Positions 36,431-45,687 of a stretch of DNA of 64,000 nt are shown piece after piece; within the stretch, counting starts at the first letter, position 1; every line of letters begins with the position of its first letter. The notes below the pieces were generated by a model. That model was given only the letters and a program-made list of their open reading frames with translations. It was not told the DNA's origin and ran no database searches. The stretch lies in NCBI GenBank assembly GCA_963803545.1, contig CAWDMX010000002.1, positions 1-64,000 on the forward strand. Reading direction: 5' to 3'. Both the position numbers and the translations under genes were made by a program. This DNA comes from Legionella_C sp963803545 (GTDB lineage: Bacteria; Pseudomonadota; Gammaproteobacteria; Legionellales; Legionellaceae).

Positions 36431-39400
36431 ATGAGTTTTGCCGATTCGTTTTTTGAGGGCGTGGATACTTTTTTTGCCTGGTTAAGTACTTCCTTAAAAC
36501 AAACTATAGAATCTTATTGCGATCTTGAAACGGCTGATAGCTCAACTGTTTTAGTTAATCACGACGGTAGTTTACTGTCGATTTTTAAAGTTGAGGGTGT
36601 TACGGCTCTTGCAGGTCCGGATGAGTACGAGGCCTTAGTTGAGGGTTTAACCAATGCTTTTCAGGCGGCAATGAGTCGCCCAGGTCACGCTTTCCAAGTT
36701 CTCTTCAGTCATGACAAACAAAATATTAAAAAGCTTATAGAAAATATTTACGCACCCGCGCTCGCAACATCCAATCGCTTGGATTTGGATTTAGGCGATT
36801 TATTTCAAGAACGTGTTGATTACTTATCCTTGTATTGCGCGGATGAAAAATTATTTTTTGTGCTAATTACACGACCATTCAATTTACCATCGGAACAGAT
36901 AAAAACGGCTAACAAAGCCAAACTTAAAATGATCAAAGATAAAAAAGCTCCGCCATTTAAAAACACACAAACCATATATGCAGCGATTCCAGAGCTTCGT
37001 GATACGCACGATGCCTACGTGCGCGCAATAGCAAACGATTTTAATTCTTTAAATATTTATGCTTCACTGCTTGAGGTGCATGACGCGTTGCATGCAATCC
37101 GAGTTACGGGCGACCCGGACTTTACGGCCGATGATTGGCGGGCGTCACTCCCAGGTGATAAAATAAATCCGCGTGAGGTAGATAATTTTGAGGGGGATGC
37201 CTCGGATTTGCTCTGGCCGCCACTCGCTAAGCAGATTATTCCACGGGATGCTGAAAACATCGATTTACGCACAATTAAAGTCGGCGACAAAATATACTCA
37301 TCGGTATTTATCGACTTATTCCCCAAAGACATTCGCTCTTTTATGGCATTGTTTTCACGTATTTTACCATCGCATATTCCTTGGCGTATTTCTTTTCTTG
37401 TTGAAAGTGAAGGACTTTCTGCATTAAAAATGAAAGGTTTACTTGCTTCAACCCTTAGTTTTTCCTCAGCGCAAAATAGATTAATAAGTGATTCTATTAA
37501 TTTATTACGTTATTTAGAAATTAATACCGATGATACGATTGTTCGATTACGCGTTGCCGCAACGACATGGGCACGAGAAGGCGAACTGCCTCTACTACGA
37601 CGCAGAAGTTCGGAGCTTGTCAAAGCTATTCAAGGTTGGGGCTCAACGGATGTTTCTGAAATTTGTGGAGACCCCTTCGCGGGCTTCATTTCAACAATGC
37701 TCGCGGCGACAATGAAAAGTGTCGCCGTTGCAACAATGGCTCCTTTATCACAGGTAGTGTCGATGCTTCCGATAACCCGTCCCGCCTCACCCTGGCCAAA
37801 TGGCGCGTTACTATTACGGACGCCGGATGGGAAACCATGGCCTTTCCAGCCTGGGTCTTCAGAGCAAACAACCTGGATCGACTTGATTTATGCCCGGCCC
37901 GGCTCAGGTAAATCTGTTTTATCCAATGCGCAAAATTTAGCGCTATGTCTGTCCGCGGGTTTGAATCGGTTACCCCGAATATCTATCATTGATATTGGGC
38001 CATCCAGCAGCGGTCTTATTTCTTTGTTAAAAGAAGCTTTACCATCAGATAAGCGTCATTTAGTTGCCTATCATCGTTTGCGAATGACTCCAGATTACTC
38101 TATTAATCCCTTTGATACTCAATTAGGTTGCCGTTACCCAATGGCTTCAGAGCGAGCATTTTTAGTTAATTTCTTAACCTTGCTAACCACCCCCGTTGGC
38201 GCCTCTCGTACTTACGATGGTATGACGGATTTAGCGGGTATGGTGGTTGACGAGCTTTATAAAAGCATGGCCGATGAGTTTAATCCCACGCCGTACGCAT
38301 CTGGTGTAGAAGAGTTTATCGATAGCATTTTAGAGGAAATTGGTTTTATACGCGATTCAAAATCGACGTGGTGGGAAATAACCGATGCGTTATTTTCAGC
38401 AGGATTCAATCATGAAGCGCTTTTAGCACAACGCTATGCGATGCCCTTACTTGCTGACGCCGCCTCAATTTGCAGAACATCATCTATAGAGGATTTATAC
38501 GAAAAAATTACTACTCCTACGGGAGAGTCATTGATCAACGCGTTTTCACGTATGATATCGGGTTCGGTGCGGGAATACCCTATTTTATCCAGAGTAACAA
38601 GCTTTGATATTGGCGATGCCCGGGTAGTTTCCCTAGATTTAGATGAGGTTGCTAAAAGTGGAGGAGAAGCCGCCGATAGACAAACTTCAGTGATGTATAT
38701 GCTGGCTCGCTATGTATTAGCCCGGCATTATTACTTAACCGATGAAAGTATTGCCGCTGTCCCGGATCAATATAAAACCTATCATCGTGATCGTATCTCT
38801 GAGATTAGGGAAGATCCTAAGCGAATCGTATACGATGAATTTCATCGAACTGCAAAATCTTCAGCGGTACGTGAGCAAGTTATCATTGATATGCGTGAAG
38901 GGCGTAAATGGAAGGTTCAAATTTCTTTATTATCCCAGTCTGTTGATGATTTTGACGATGTTATGGTTGAGTTCGGTACCTGTGTTTACATAATGGATGC
39001 AGGACCTACTCAAGCCATTGAAAAAACCTGCAAAATTTTTGGTTTATCGGAAACTGCGAAAATTGCTTTGCGCACACGGGTTCATGGGCCTCGAGCTGGC
39101 GGAGCTACATTTTTAGCTCAATACGCGACCAAACATGGTTTACATGTTCAGCTTTTAACCTTGACTCTAGGGCCTATTGAGTTATGGGCATTTAGTACTA
39201 CTGCCGAAGATACTTCGGTTCGGAATCAATTATATCGCCATTTAGGCCCAGCAGAAGCACGTCGTGTACTCGCGAGTTTATTTCCCAATGGAAGTGTATC
39301 TAAAGAAATAGAAGAGCGTTTAGCACATCTTAAAGCTAATGAAGGCGTGCTTGAGGAAGACGATAAAATGGGGGTTATAGATCAGCTGATAAACGAAATA

Positions 39401-39457
39401 CTTGCCGCTTATTCGCTCGATCCGAATATAAAAAAATTACCTTCGGTGACTAAGTGA
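36431..39457 (+). CDS. icmB: Dot/Icm VirB4-like ATPase IcmB/DotO
   Basis: 1008 aa, no membrane helices. A long N-terminal domain (about 1-450) is followed by a RecA-like ATPase with Walker A ARPGSGKSVLSNAQN (about residue 495) and a Walker B region in KRIVYDEFHRTAK (about 800). DotO works with DotB as the energy centre at the inner-membrane base of the channel. Length is as in Legionella. It ends the ten-gene block and is convergent with icmF. Confidence 0.95.
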   Translation: MSFADSFFEGVDTFFAWLSTSLKQTIESYCDLETADSSTVLVNHDGSLLSIFKVEGVTALAGPDEYEALVEGLTNAFQAAMSRPGHAFQVLFSHDKQNIKKLIENIYAPALATSNRLDLDLGDLFQERVDYLSLYCADEKLFFVLITRPFNLPSEQIKTANKAKLKMIKDKKAPPFKNTQTIYAAIPELRDTHDAYVRAIANDFNSLNIYASLLEVHDALHAIRVTGDPDFTADDWRASLPGDKINPREVDNFEGDASDLLWPPLAKQIIPRDAENIDLRTIKVGDKIYSSVFIDLFPKDIRSFMALFSRILPSHIPWRISFLVESEGLSALKMKGLLASTLSFSSAQNRLISDSINLLRYLEINTDDTIVRLRVAATTWAREGELPLLRRRSSELVKAIQGWGSTDVSEICGDPFAGFISTMLAATMKSVAVATMAPLSQVVSMLPITRPASPWPNGALLLRTPDGKPWPFQPGSSEQTTWIDLIYARPGSGKSVLSNAQNLALCLSAGLNRLPRISIIDIGPSSSGLISLLKEALPSDKRHLVAYHRLRMTPDYSINPFDTQLGCRYPMASERAFLVNFLTLLTTPVGASRTYDGMTDLAGMVVDELYKSMADEFNPTPYASGVEEFIDSILEEIGFIRDSKSTWWEITDALFSAGFNHEALLAQRYAMPLLADAASICRTSSIEDLYEKITTPTGESLINAFSRMISGSVREYPILSRVTSFDIGDARVVSLDLDEVAKSGGEAADRQTSVMYMLARYVLARHYYLTDESIAAVPDQYKTYHRDRISEIREDPKRIVYDEFHRTAKSSAVREQVIIDMREGRKWKVQISLLSQSVDDFDDVMVEFGTCVYIMDAGPTQAIEKTCKIFGLSETAKIALRTRVHGPRAGGATFLAQYATKHGLHVQLLTLTLGPIELWAFSTTAEDTSVRNQLYRHLGPAEARRVLASLFPNGSVSKEIEERLAHLKANEGVLEEDDKMGVIDQLINEILAAYSLDPNIKKLPSVTK

Positions 39458-39527
39458 TTTTGTAGACGCAAGGATGTTTTTGTAAATTCTTCTATTGCCT
39501 TTAAAACGATTGCAGTACTCTTGTTGG

Positions 39528-42446
39528 TTAGCAAATTTCTTTATTTAAACTAAATCCAGCCAAAATTCCGGGACTGAAGGGGTTGATTTGGTTTTGTGTT
39601 TTCAATAAATAGCGCCCAGAATTTCCATTAATTTCAAATAAAATTTGTAAGCTTGAACTGTCCTTATCATCAACCAAAACATTGACTTTTTGCAGCATTT
39701 TAAAAAAGGCCCAAACCCCTTGCTCTTGAAGTTCAAAATTCTTATTATCAATCGATTTTAAGTGCAATCGTGCGTTTGATTCTGGCCAGGTAAAGTTGGT
39801 TAAAGAGTCGCTTTCTTGAGTATCGCTTAATAGTTTGTTACCAAGAGTCAATTGAAATTTGGCAACGATGGGATCGAGGTTAATCTTTTGTAAGCTAAAT
39901 TGAATAGTACTCTTGTTTGAGGCCTTTTGAAAAAACATATTGCTTATCACATTAGCTCGTATAAGCTCGTTTAATGTCGTACTAGTAAAGGGTATCAAAT
40001 AACCATCCTGTGACTTGGATTCCCATTCCGGCTGGCTGGTGTTAAGAAAAGGTTTTAAGTAAGTTTCGACAAAACTATTTAAGGTTCCTTTGGGAGAAAA
40101 AAAACTGTTAAAACTATTCAAGCTTACTTCTTCTTGTTGATAAGGATCAAAAGGATAGCGCTCTGCTATCTTATTTTGATAGTCTTTGAAAATATTTTCC
40201 TGCCATAATTTATTAATATGATGCTTCGTTTCGTTAATTAATATAAACCAGGTATCATCGGCAATCTGTTTTGCCCAGCGGCTAACCGGAGATGGAAGTT
40301 GTTTGGTTTTGGTGTATAAAATAGTTAGCGGATCAGCGGTGCTGGCCTTTTCAAATCGAGATTTAGTGAAATTGAAAACAGTCGTATGATCATCGTTTAT
40401 CAGCGATAATGTTGCAACAAATCTTTCTAGTTCTAATATATTTTGCGCAAGCTCTACCGCGGTAGAATTAGCTAACAAACTCAACTGACTAAATTTACTA
40501 GCAATTTGTTCATTAAATAATGACGCCATCGGACTACCGTCAGGGCTTGTATTGTCTTGAATAAAGCCAATAAGCTGTTTTATGGTATTGTTTTGGTGCA
40601 ATACGAGCATAAGCTGTTGTGCTTGCTGCAACGTTTGATAGTGTTGAGGCTGCGTTTGATGAATAAAATTGTTCCACCATTGTACGTATTCGTAGGCATA
40701 GGCTGCCTGAAGTTTTTCCTGTAAATTAGATAAATCTTGCCGCTCTAAAACCCAGTTTTCCTGTTGCAGCTGGGACGCTATGGCCGGTATAGCGGTGCTT
40801 GTTTTTTGAAAACCTGCTTTGGTAAAATAGAAAGGTACCTCACGATTGATTAAATCAAATCCTGCAAAACGTAGTATTTTTTTTCCTTTGGGAAAATGAT
40901 TTTTCGCCAGTGAATAAAATAAATAGGTTGTCGGTAGGGCATTGAGATAATTACGAACATCGACCACTAAACGCTGATTGATAGCAATCGGTTGGAAAGG
41001 TTGCTTTAATGCACGTTGCAATACCAATAAAGGTTTATCATCCAAGTTATGAGGATTTTTGCGGCGATTTGATTTTTTATACCATTGTGTAATTTCCTTC
41101 TCGTTGAAATGATCGCCATTATTGAGCATCAAATAAATTTTTAATGCGTGATAACGCGCTTCTGGTTTTTCAGCAGCTGAGGCGAGTGTCTCTTCTACTT
41201 GTGCAATAAGTTGTGGTAAAAAATTGTTTTTCAGTTGAGCTTGGATATTCCGGTGCAAATTATTTTTCAACAACGCAATCTCAGGTGTTGAGAATAAGGT
41301 TTTTGGAATGGCATTTAGTTTATTTTCAGCTAACGATAAATGATAAAAAGCAGAGTTATTTTCGGTTTTGCTAATTAATGATTCATAGGTTAACAATTCT
41401 TTACTAGCTTCATCCAGTAAATTAGCCGTAGTAAGGTATTGGTAACCAAAAAATCCGACTATTAAGAGTACAAAAAAACCCGCAACTAATGAAAGCTTGG
41501 TATGTTGATCCTGGACCTTAATGGTACGCGCTAGAGCCAACGTTTGCTGCTGAAAGGAGCAAAATGCGGTATTTATGAAAAAAGCTCGGTAATTATTAGA
41601 TTGTGGAAAAGTATCTTGAACCGTTAGAGCGTACTCGGATTGGATTTTTTTATTAAGTCTATCAATGCTAACTCCCCCTTGTTGCGCGCTTGAAAAATAA
41701 AGCGCATTGATGCGAAACAGGTTGCTGGGAATATTTTGAATAAGCGCTTGAATGGGCACACGTAAGCTTGCTAACTGTAACGGAAACTCCCTAATTAATG
41801 TGCGCTTACTGCTCGAGCGAGCAGGGTGTATTTTTGATATGATTTGTTGCCCAAGCACTTCAATCATCCATTCAAATTTCTGCTTATAGCTGGCTAAAAA
41901 TTTGTTACGCTCTGTCGAAAAATCGACTGAAAATCCTAGAAGCTGCTGTGCTTCGTGTTCAGTCTGAAAAAAATCACTAAAGCCTGCTAGGCTGTCTAGT
42001 TTAGTAAGTAACACCGCAGTTTTTAAGGGATAATGCAACGCTTGGCCAACTTTATTAAGTAAGTAAACTTGCTCTTTACACTTTTCGAGTAAGCGAGCTG
42101 CATCAATGTTCATAAACGTACTCGAGTCAACGCACAGTATGAGCCCGGATATCGCTACATTTTTATGGCAATGATTAACTTTCTTAAAAAAAATAGATAA
42201 GGTTGGATAATAATCAAGCCAGGACTCGTTAATACATAAAAAGATCCCTTTATCATTGTAATAAAATTCAAGCTCTTTAGTTTGCTCAACCGCAATAAAC
42301 TGCAAGTTTGCTTGTTGTAAAGCCGTACTTTTTCCTTCCTTGGATTTACCTATTACTAAGGTAAAAGCAATGGGGGTTTTATGAGCTTCAAGCTCGGCAG
42401 CAACTTTTTTAATAAGCTCACAGACTTCGCGAATAGTGTTATCCAT
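39528..42446 (-). CDS. icmF: Dot/Icm inner membrane protein IcmF
   Basis: 972 aa. An N-terminal GTPase-like domain with Walker A GKSKEGKSTAL (about residue 33) is followed by one evident membrane helix near residue 330 (LVAGFFVLLIVGFFGYQYL) and a large periplasmic part. IcmF with IcmH/DotU stabilises the Dot/Icm complex; the same pair (TssM/TssL) occurs in type VI secretion. No other T6SS gene is present and the length fits Legionella IcmF, so this is the Dot/Icm copy. Its ATG overlaps the end of icmH by 8 bases. Confidence 0.92.
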   Translation of the reverse strand: MDNTIREVCELIKKVAAELEAHKTPIAFTLVIGKSKEGKSTALQQANLQFIAVEQTKELEFYYNDKGIFLCINESWLDYYPTLSIFFKKVNHCHKNVAISGLILCVDSSTFMNIDAARLLEKCKEQVYLLNKVGQALHYPLKTAVLLTKLDSLAGFSDFFQTEHEAQQLLGFSVDFSTERNKFLASYKQKFEWMIEVLGQQIISKIHPARSSSKRTLIREFPLQLASLRVPIQALIQNIPSNLFRINALYFSSAQQGGVSIDRLNKKIQSEYALTVQDTFPQSNNYRAFFINTAFCSFQQQTLALARTIKVQDQHTKLSLVAGFFVLLIVGFFGYQYLTTANLLDEASKELLTYESLISKTENNSAFYHLSLAENKLNAIPKTLFSTPEIALLKNNLHRNIQAQLKNNFLPQLIAQVEETLASAAEKPEARYHALKIYLMLNNGDHFNEKEITQWYKKSNRRKNPHNLDDKPLLVLQRALKQPFQPIAINQRLVVDVRNYLNALPTTYLFYSLAKNHFPKGKKILRFAGFDLINREVPFYFTKAGFQKTSTAIPAIASQLQQENWVLERQDLSNLQEKLQAAYAYEYVQWWNNFIHQTQPQHYQTLQQAQQLMLVLHQNNTIKQLIGFIQDNTSPDGSPMASLFNEQIASKFSQLSLLANSTAVELAQNILELERFVATLSLINDDHTTVFNFTKSRFEKASTADPLTILYTKTKQLPSPVSRWAKQIADDTWFILINETKHHINKLWQENIFKDYQNKIAERYPFDPYQQEEVSLNSFNSFFSPKGTLNSFVETYLKPFLNTSQPEWESKSQDGYLIPFTSTTLNELIRANVISNMFFQKASNKSTIQFSLQKINLDPIVAKFQLTLGNKLLSDTQESDSLTNFTWPESNARLHLKSIDNKNFELQEQGVWAFFKMLQKVNVLVDDKDSSSLQILFEINGNSGRYLLKTQNQINPFSPGILAGFSLNKEIC

Positions 42447-43230
42447 TGGATTCCATTTTTTTAGTTACTAGGTGATCCAGCTGAACAAAATCAGCCTTTG
42501 CCGCCAATCGGTTGCAACTCACCCAGTAGGCTGCAGTAATAAGCAGAATGGACAAGGTCGTAATAATCACAAAAGGTGGCTTTTTAACTACGGTTGCGGT
42601 ATTTTTTAACGGCCATTTGAAAAGCTCAGGTGTTTTGTTGGCGCGATACTTTTTAATCAGTTGGAAAATTTCTTCTATTAAATTATCCAAATTATGCCGA
42701 CCATCGGGTTTATTGTGCTCAATACCCTCGAACCCCGCGATTAAACAGTAGTAACTTAATTCGAGTAAATCCAGATATTGATGGGGGTGTTCTTTAATAT
42801 AATTGATGATATCAAAAAAATGTTGTTCGGGTCCCAGCTCATCTACGGATAAGGGGGTAAATGCTTGAAACTCAGCGGGTTGATTGTAGATGCGTAGATA
42901 ACTTTTTCCTAATAATTCATCAATTGTTGCACACACGAGATAATTCGCTAAAGCAGTGGTTTCCGTACCAACCTGATTATTATTGAGCAGACTGTGGAAA
43001 GATTGCAGTTCGTGTTGAATATTTTCCCGTATATTGGTAATTGGAGGCAACGTAGGGCTTACACATAAGCGCTCAACTAATGATAATAATGGTCCTGCAG
43101 CAGCAACCAAGGGATTGGTTGTAAATGGAGCTATGAAGAGTTTAGAACGAAAATATCCTTGCGGCATACACCTATTAGTAGATAAAGCCAATCTTTTAAC
43201 CAGAGAGGCAGACACAATCTCATTTGTCAT
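42439..43230 (-). CDS. icmH: Dot/Icm protein IcmH/DotU
   Basis: About 263 aa. The cytoplasmic N-terminal domain has the DotU family pattern (NYLVCATIDELLGK, GPEQHFFDIINYIKEHP, LELSYYCLIAGFEG), followed by a single C-terminal membrane helix (about 218-238). I place the start at the ATG at 43230, which has GGAGG 5 bases upstream; a TTG four codons earlier is unlikely. It is co-transcribed and translationally coupled with icmF. Confidence 0.93.
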   Translation of the reverse strand: MTNEIVSASLVKRLALSTNRCMPQGYFRSKLFIAPFTTNPLVAAAGPLLSLVERLCVSPTLPPITNIRENIQHELQSFHSLLNNNQVGTETTALANYLVCATIDELLGKSYLRIYNQPAEFQAFTPLSVDELGPEQHFFDIINYIKEHPHQYLDLLELSYYCLIAGFEGIEHNKPDGRHNLDNLIEEIFQLIKKYRANKTPELFKWPLKNTATVVKKPPFVIITTLSILLITAAYWVSCNRLAAKADFVQLDHLVTKKMESNG

Positions 43231-43674
43231 GACGTCCTCCAATTAAACGTAATAATTTCTTTTATCCATTAATACCCGAACGTTTAGCTTTGTCGGTGAA
43301 AGTTCTGTAAAAATAGGGTAGTTACTGAGCTAGCGTACCGTGTATTTTTCTCGACAAATGATGATACGTTACCTGAAATATTTTGTCGATAAAATATATA
43401 GAGTCCATTGTAAAATTTCTTCAACGAACAAACCAGAATTTTAAAACGAACCGGCAGTTGTAAGGAGACGTTTTGTATCGCTACTGGTTGGGAAAAATGA
43501 CTTACCATAAAGGCTTAGGATCTAGGTGATACTGTTTTACCGTAGGGTCTGTGTTATTATGGCCAATTGTTAACAATCGGATTAATTGATTCATGACAGC
43601 CGTTTAATTTTTCTTCATAAATTAGGTTTGCGTGCGATTAACACTTTATTACAATTTTTATTTTGGAGATATTT
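43231..43674. promoter_or_regulatory. 444-base divergent region between icmH and ahpC
   Basis: It must hold promoters for icmHF (minus) and ahpCD (plus). A 12-bp perfect palindrome, attgttaacaat, lies at 43566-43577, about 100 bases before ahpC, and could be an operator. It does not match the four-part OxyR pattern as I know it. A 74-codon minus-strand frame (43284-43508) has no ribosome site or motif and is not called. Confidence 0.4.
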
Positions 43675-44214
43675 ATGGTTAAAGTTGGCAGTGATTTCCC
43701 CCAGTTTAATTTGAAAGCAGCCGTTAGTAACGATATGAGCGATGCTTTTAAAATGATTTCAAATAATTCTTATGAAAAAAAATGGTTAGTAGTATTTTTT
43801 TGGCCAAAAGACTTCACGTTTGTCTGCCCTACAGAGATTAAAGCATTTGGCGATTTAGAGTCGGATTTTCGAGATCGTGATGCCCAACTTTTAGGCGTTA
43901 GTATCGACAGTGAGTTTGTGCATTTAGCGTGGCGTAATAGTCATAAAGATTTGCATGATTTACCCTTTCCAATGCTTGCTGATGTTAAAAGAGAGCTGTC
44001 CCAGCGATTAGGTATTTTAGACGAGCAAGAAGGCGTATCTCAGCGCGCAACGTTTATAGTCGACCCCGATGGAATTACGCGGTTTATTATGGTTACGGAT
44101 ATGAGTGTTGGTCGTAACCCTCACGAAGTTTTACGCGTATTAGACGCCTTACAAACCGATGAATTATGCCCTTGTAATTGGAAAAAAGGTGACGAAACAA
44201 TTAACCTCGATTAA
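43675..44214 (+). CDS. ahpC: peroxiredoxin AhpC (alkyl hydroperoxide reductase subunit)
   Basis: About 179 aa, typical 2-Cys peroxiredoxin. The peroxidatic Cys is in KDFTFVCPTEIKAFGD and the resolving Cys in ELCPCNWKKGDE near the C-terminus. The ATG at 43675 has tggag 7 bases upstream; a TTG 12 bases earlier opens the frame but overlaps that site. The form with a CPC C-terminus is the one reduced by AhpD, whose gene follows after 11 bases. It removes peroxides in the cytoplasm. Confidence 0.94.
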   Translation: MVKVGSDFPQFNLKAAVSNDMSDAFKMISNNSYEKKWLVVFFWPKDFTFVCPTEIKAFGDLESDFRDRDAQLLGVSIDSEFVHLAWRNSHKDLHDLPFPMLADVKRELSQRLGILDEQEGVSQRATFIVDPDGITRFIMVTDMSVGRNPHEVLRVLDALQTDELCPCNWKKGDETINLD

Positions 44215-44225
44215 GAAGGAATGCC

Positions 44226-44744
44226 ATGCTAGAAGCTATTAAAGACAAATTACCCGATTTTGCAAAAGATGTACGCATAAACTTTATGAAAGTTTTAGAC
44301 GTCAGCCAAAACGATGGACTTTCGGAAGACCAAATTTTAGGCTCAGCCTTGGCTGTTGCCTACCATTTAGGAAATGAGTTTTTAGTTGCAGAATTACGTT
44401 CTATTCCGGTTGGTGAGTCCGTTAACAGCGCCGCGAAATTAGCGGCGAGTTTGATGGCAATGACAAATATCTATTACCGCTTTGTTCATCTTAGTGAGCA
44501 AACGGAATTGAGTCATGTACCGGCGGGGTTGCGTATGCAAGGAATGATGAATCCTGGTGTGGATAAAGCAACTTTTGAAACTATGTCAATGGCGGTTTCA
44601 ATTGTTAATGGTTGTGGAGCGTGCATTTCAGCACACGCGCAACAACTCAAACAACAGGGCATCACAGCCAATGCTTTAGCGCGTATTGGGCGTATTGCTG
44701 CTGTTTTGCACGCAGTGCACATATGTTTGAATATGCCTGACTAG
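44226..44744 (+). CDS. ahpD: alkyl hydroperoxidase AhpD
   Basis: 172 aa, carboxymuconolactone-decarboxylase fold with the redox motif NGCGACISAHAQQLK (CxxC plus His). It reduces AhpC through a lipoyl-dependent chain. An alternative reductant AhpF is not encoded nearby. aagga precedes the ATG. The ahpCD pair ends in a strong hairpin. Confidence 0.93.
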   Translation: MLEAIKDKLPDFAKDVRINFMKVLDVSQNDGLSEDQILGSALAVAYHLGNEFLVAELRSIPVGESVNSAAKLAASLMAMTNIYYRFVHLSEQTELSHVPAGLRMQGMMNPGVDKATFETMSMAVSIVNGCGACISAHAQQLKQQGITANALARIGRIAAVLHAVHICLNMPD

Positions 44745-44745
44745 C

Positions 44746-44781
44746 AGTAATGCTCCGAGACATCCATTTCGGAGCATTACT
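44746..44781 (+). terminator. strong hairpin between convergent ahpD and sodC
   Basis: agtaatgctccga (44746-44758) pairs perfectly with tcggagcattact (44769-44781), a 13-bp stem with a 10-base loop. It starts 2 bases after the ahpD stop, followed on the plus strand by actttattt. It also sits 4 bases beyond the sodC stop on the other strand, so it probably ends both transcripts. Confidence 0.75.
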
Positions 44782-44784
44782 ACT

Positions 44785-45267
44785 TTATTTGATAACGCCA
44801 CACCCTAATCGCGCACCACCACCACCTAAGGGTGGCTGATCCGAATAAGTATCTCCTCCAGAATGAATCATTAATGCTAATCCTTTAAGATCGCTCGTTT
44901 TCAGCCGCGGAGCAAGAATAGGTGTGCTTGCAGTACCATTTTTAGTCACGGCTAAAACTGGAAGATCACCCAAATGTCCTTGAGCGTATGGACCTTGGTG
45001 TGATTTAGTCTTTTCGGGGTCGTAATGCCCGCCTGCGGCCATTCCAGCGCCTGCGCAATCGGGTTTTTCATGCAGATGAAATCCATGATTACCTTGGGGT
45101 AATTTTGTTAAGTTTGGGATAATTAATAACCCGTTAGGGCTGTCACTAAAAATTACGGTTCCTAAAATAGTTTTTTCATTGTCCGTAACGTATAAAGTTG
45201 TAGATAGGTCAGCGGCGTGTGCAAAATTTGCAGACATTAAAAAGGCCAAACCGAGCAATTTTTTCAC
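44785..45267 (-). CDS. sodC: periplasmic Cu,Zn superoxide dismutase
   Basis: 160 aa with a signal peptide (LLGLAFLMSANFAHA). Metal-site motifs are GFHLHEKPDC, GGHYDPEKTKSHQG and HLGDLPVL, and the C-terminal GGGGARLGCGVIK holds the second disulfide Cys. The enzyme destroys superoxide outside the cytoplasm, such as that made by phagocytes. The start is GTG with aaggag 6 bases upstream. It forms, with ahpCD, a small oxidative-stress cluster. Confidence 0.95.
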   Translation of the reverse strand: MKKLLGLAFLMSANFAHAADLSTTLYVTDNEKTILGTVIFSDSPNGLLIIPNLTKLPQGNHGFHLHEKPDCAGAGMAAGGHYDPEKTKSHQGPYAQGHLGDLPVLAVTKNGTASTPILAPRLKTSDLKGLALMIHSGGDTYSDQPPLGGGGARLGCGVIK

Positions 45268-45687
45268 GAAGACTCCTTGTGTTGTAAAGTAACAGGTAGA
45301 CTACCATAAAAACTGTAAGATCCAGTGCAAAGAAACCGTAAATAGGCAAATTAACTCTTGTTTTATATTAAAACATTTAGTTTAATTTAAATTAGTATGA
45401 TATAATTTTGCAAATTTTATTCGTTGATGAATAAAGTTTCACCTTCTTACGGTGTTTTTATAAAAAAAGTAAGTTCGTTTATATCTATTCCCTAAAATAT
45501 TAATGTACGTCAAAGTGTGTGATGTACAGTGTAAGCAGTAGAATGCATGCCCGCATTATTAATATTAATACCGAATGGATATATTTATTAGTAAAAAAGG
45601 CGTGCGTAGTTTTTTCATTTGTTGATTAATAGTGCGCAATTTTTACATTACTCAGCCCTTTTGGGCTTAGCTTTAATTGGAAAATTT
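45268..45687. promoter_or_regulatory. 420-base divergent region and long leader of the DEAD-box gene
   Basis: An extended -10 (TGATATAAT, 45398-45406) would start a plus-strand transcript near 45413, leaving a leader of about 275 bases before deaD. The leader contains cacc/ggtg with a following T-run (45440-45460) and tgtac/gtaca (about 45503-45527). A compact agcccttttgggct hairpin (45655-45668) sits just ahead of the ribosome site. Long structured leaders are usual for cold-induced deaD genes. No sodC promoter could be picked with confidence. Confidence 0.45.

Noticed and set aside
39528..43230. Type VI secretion genes (TssM/TssL-like)
   Set aside because: IcmF and IcmH are homologous to TssM and TssL, but no tssB, tssC, hcp, vgrG or clpV lies nearby, and the genes adjoin dot/icm genes with Legionella-like lengths.
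43284..43508. 74-codon minus-strand frame in the icmH-ahpC gap
   Set aside because: No ribosome site, no motif, and it covers the region where promoters must lie.
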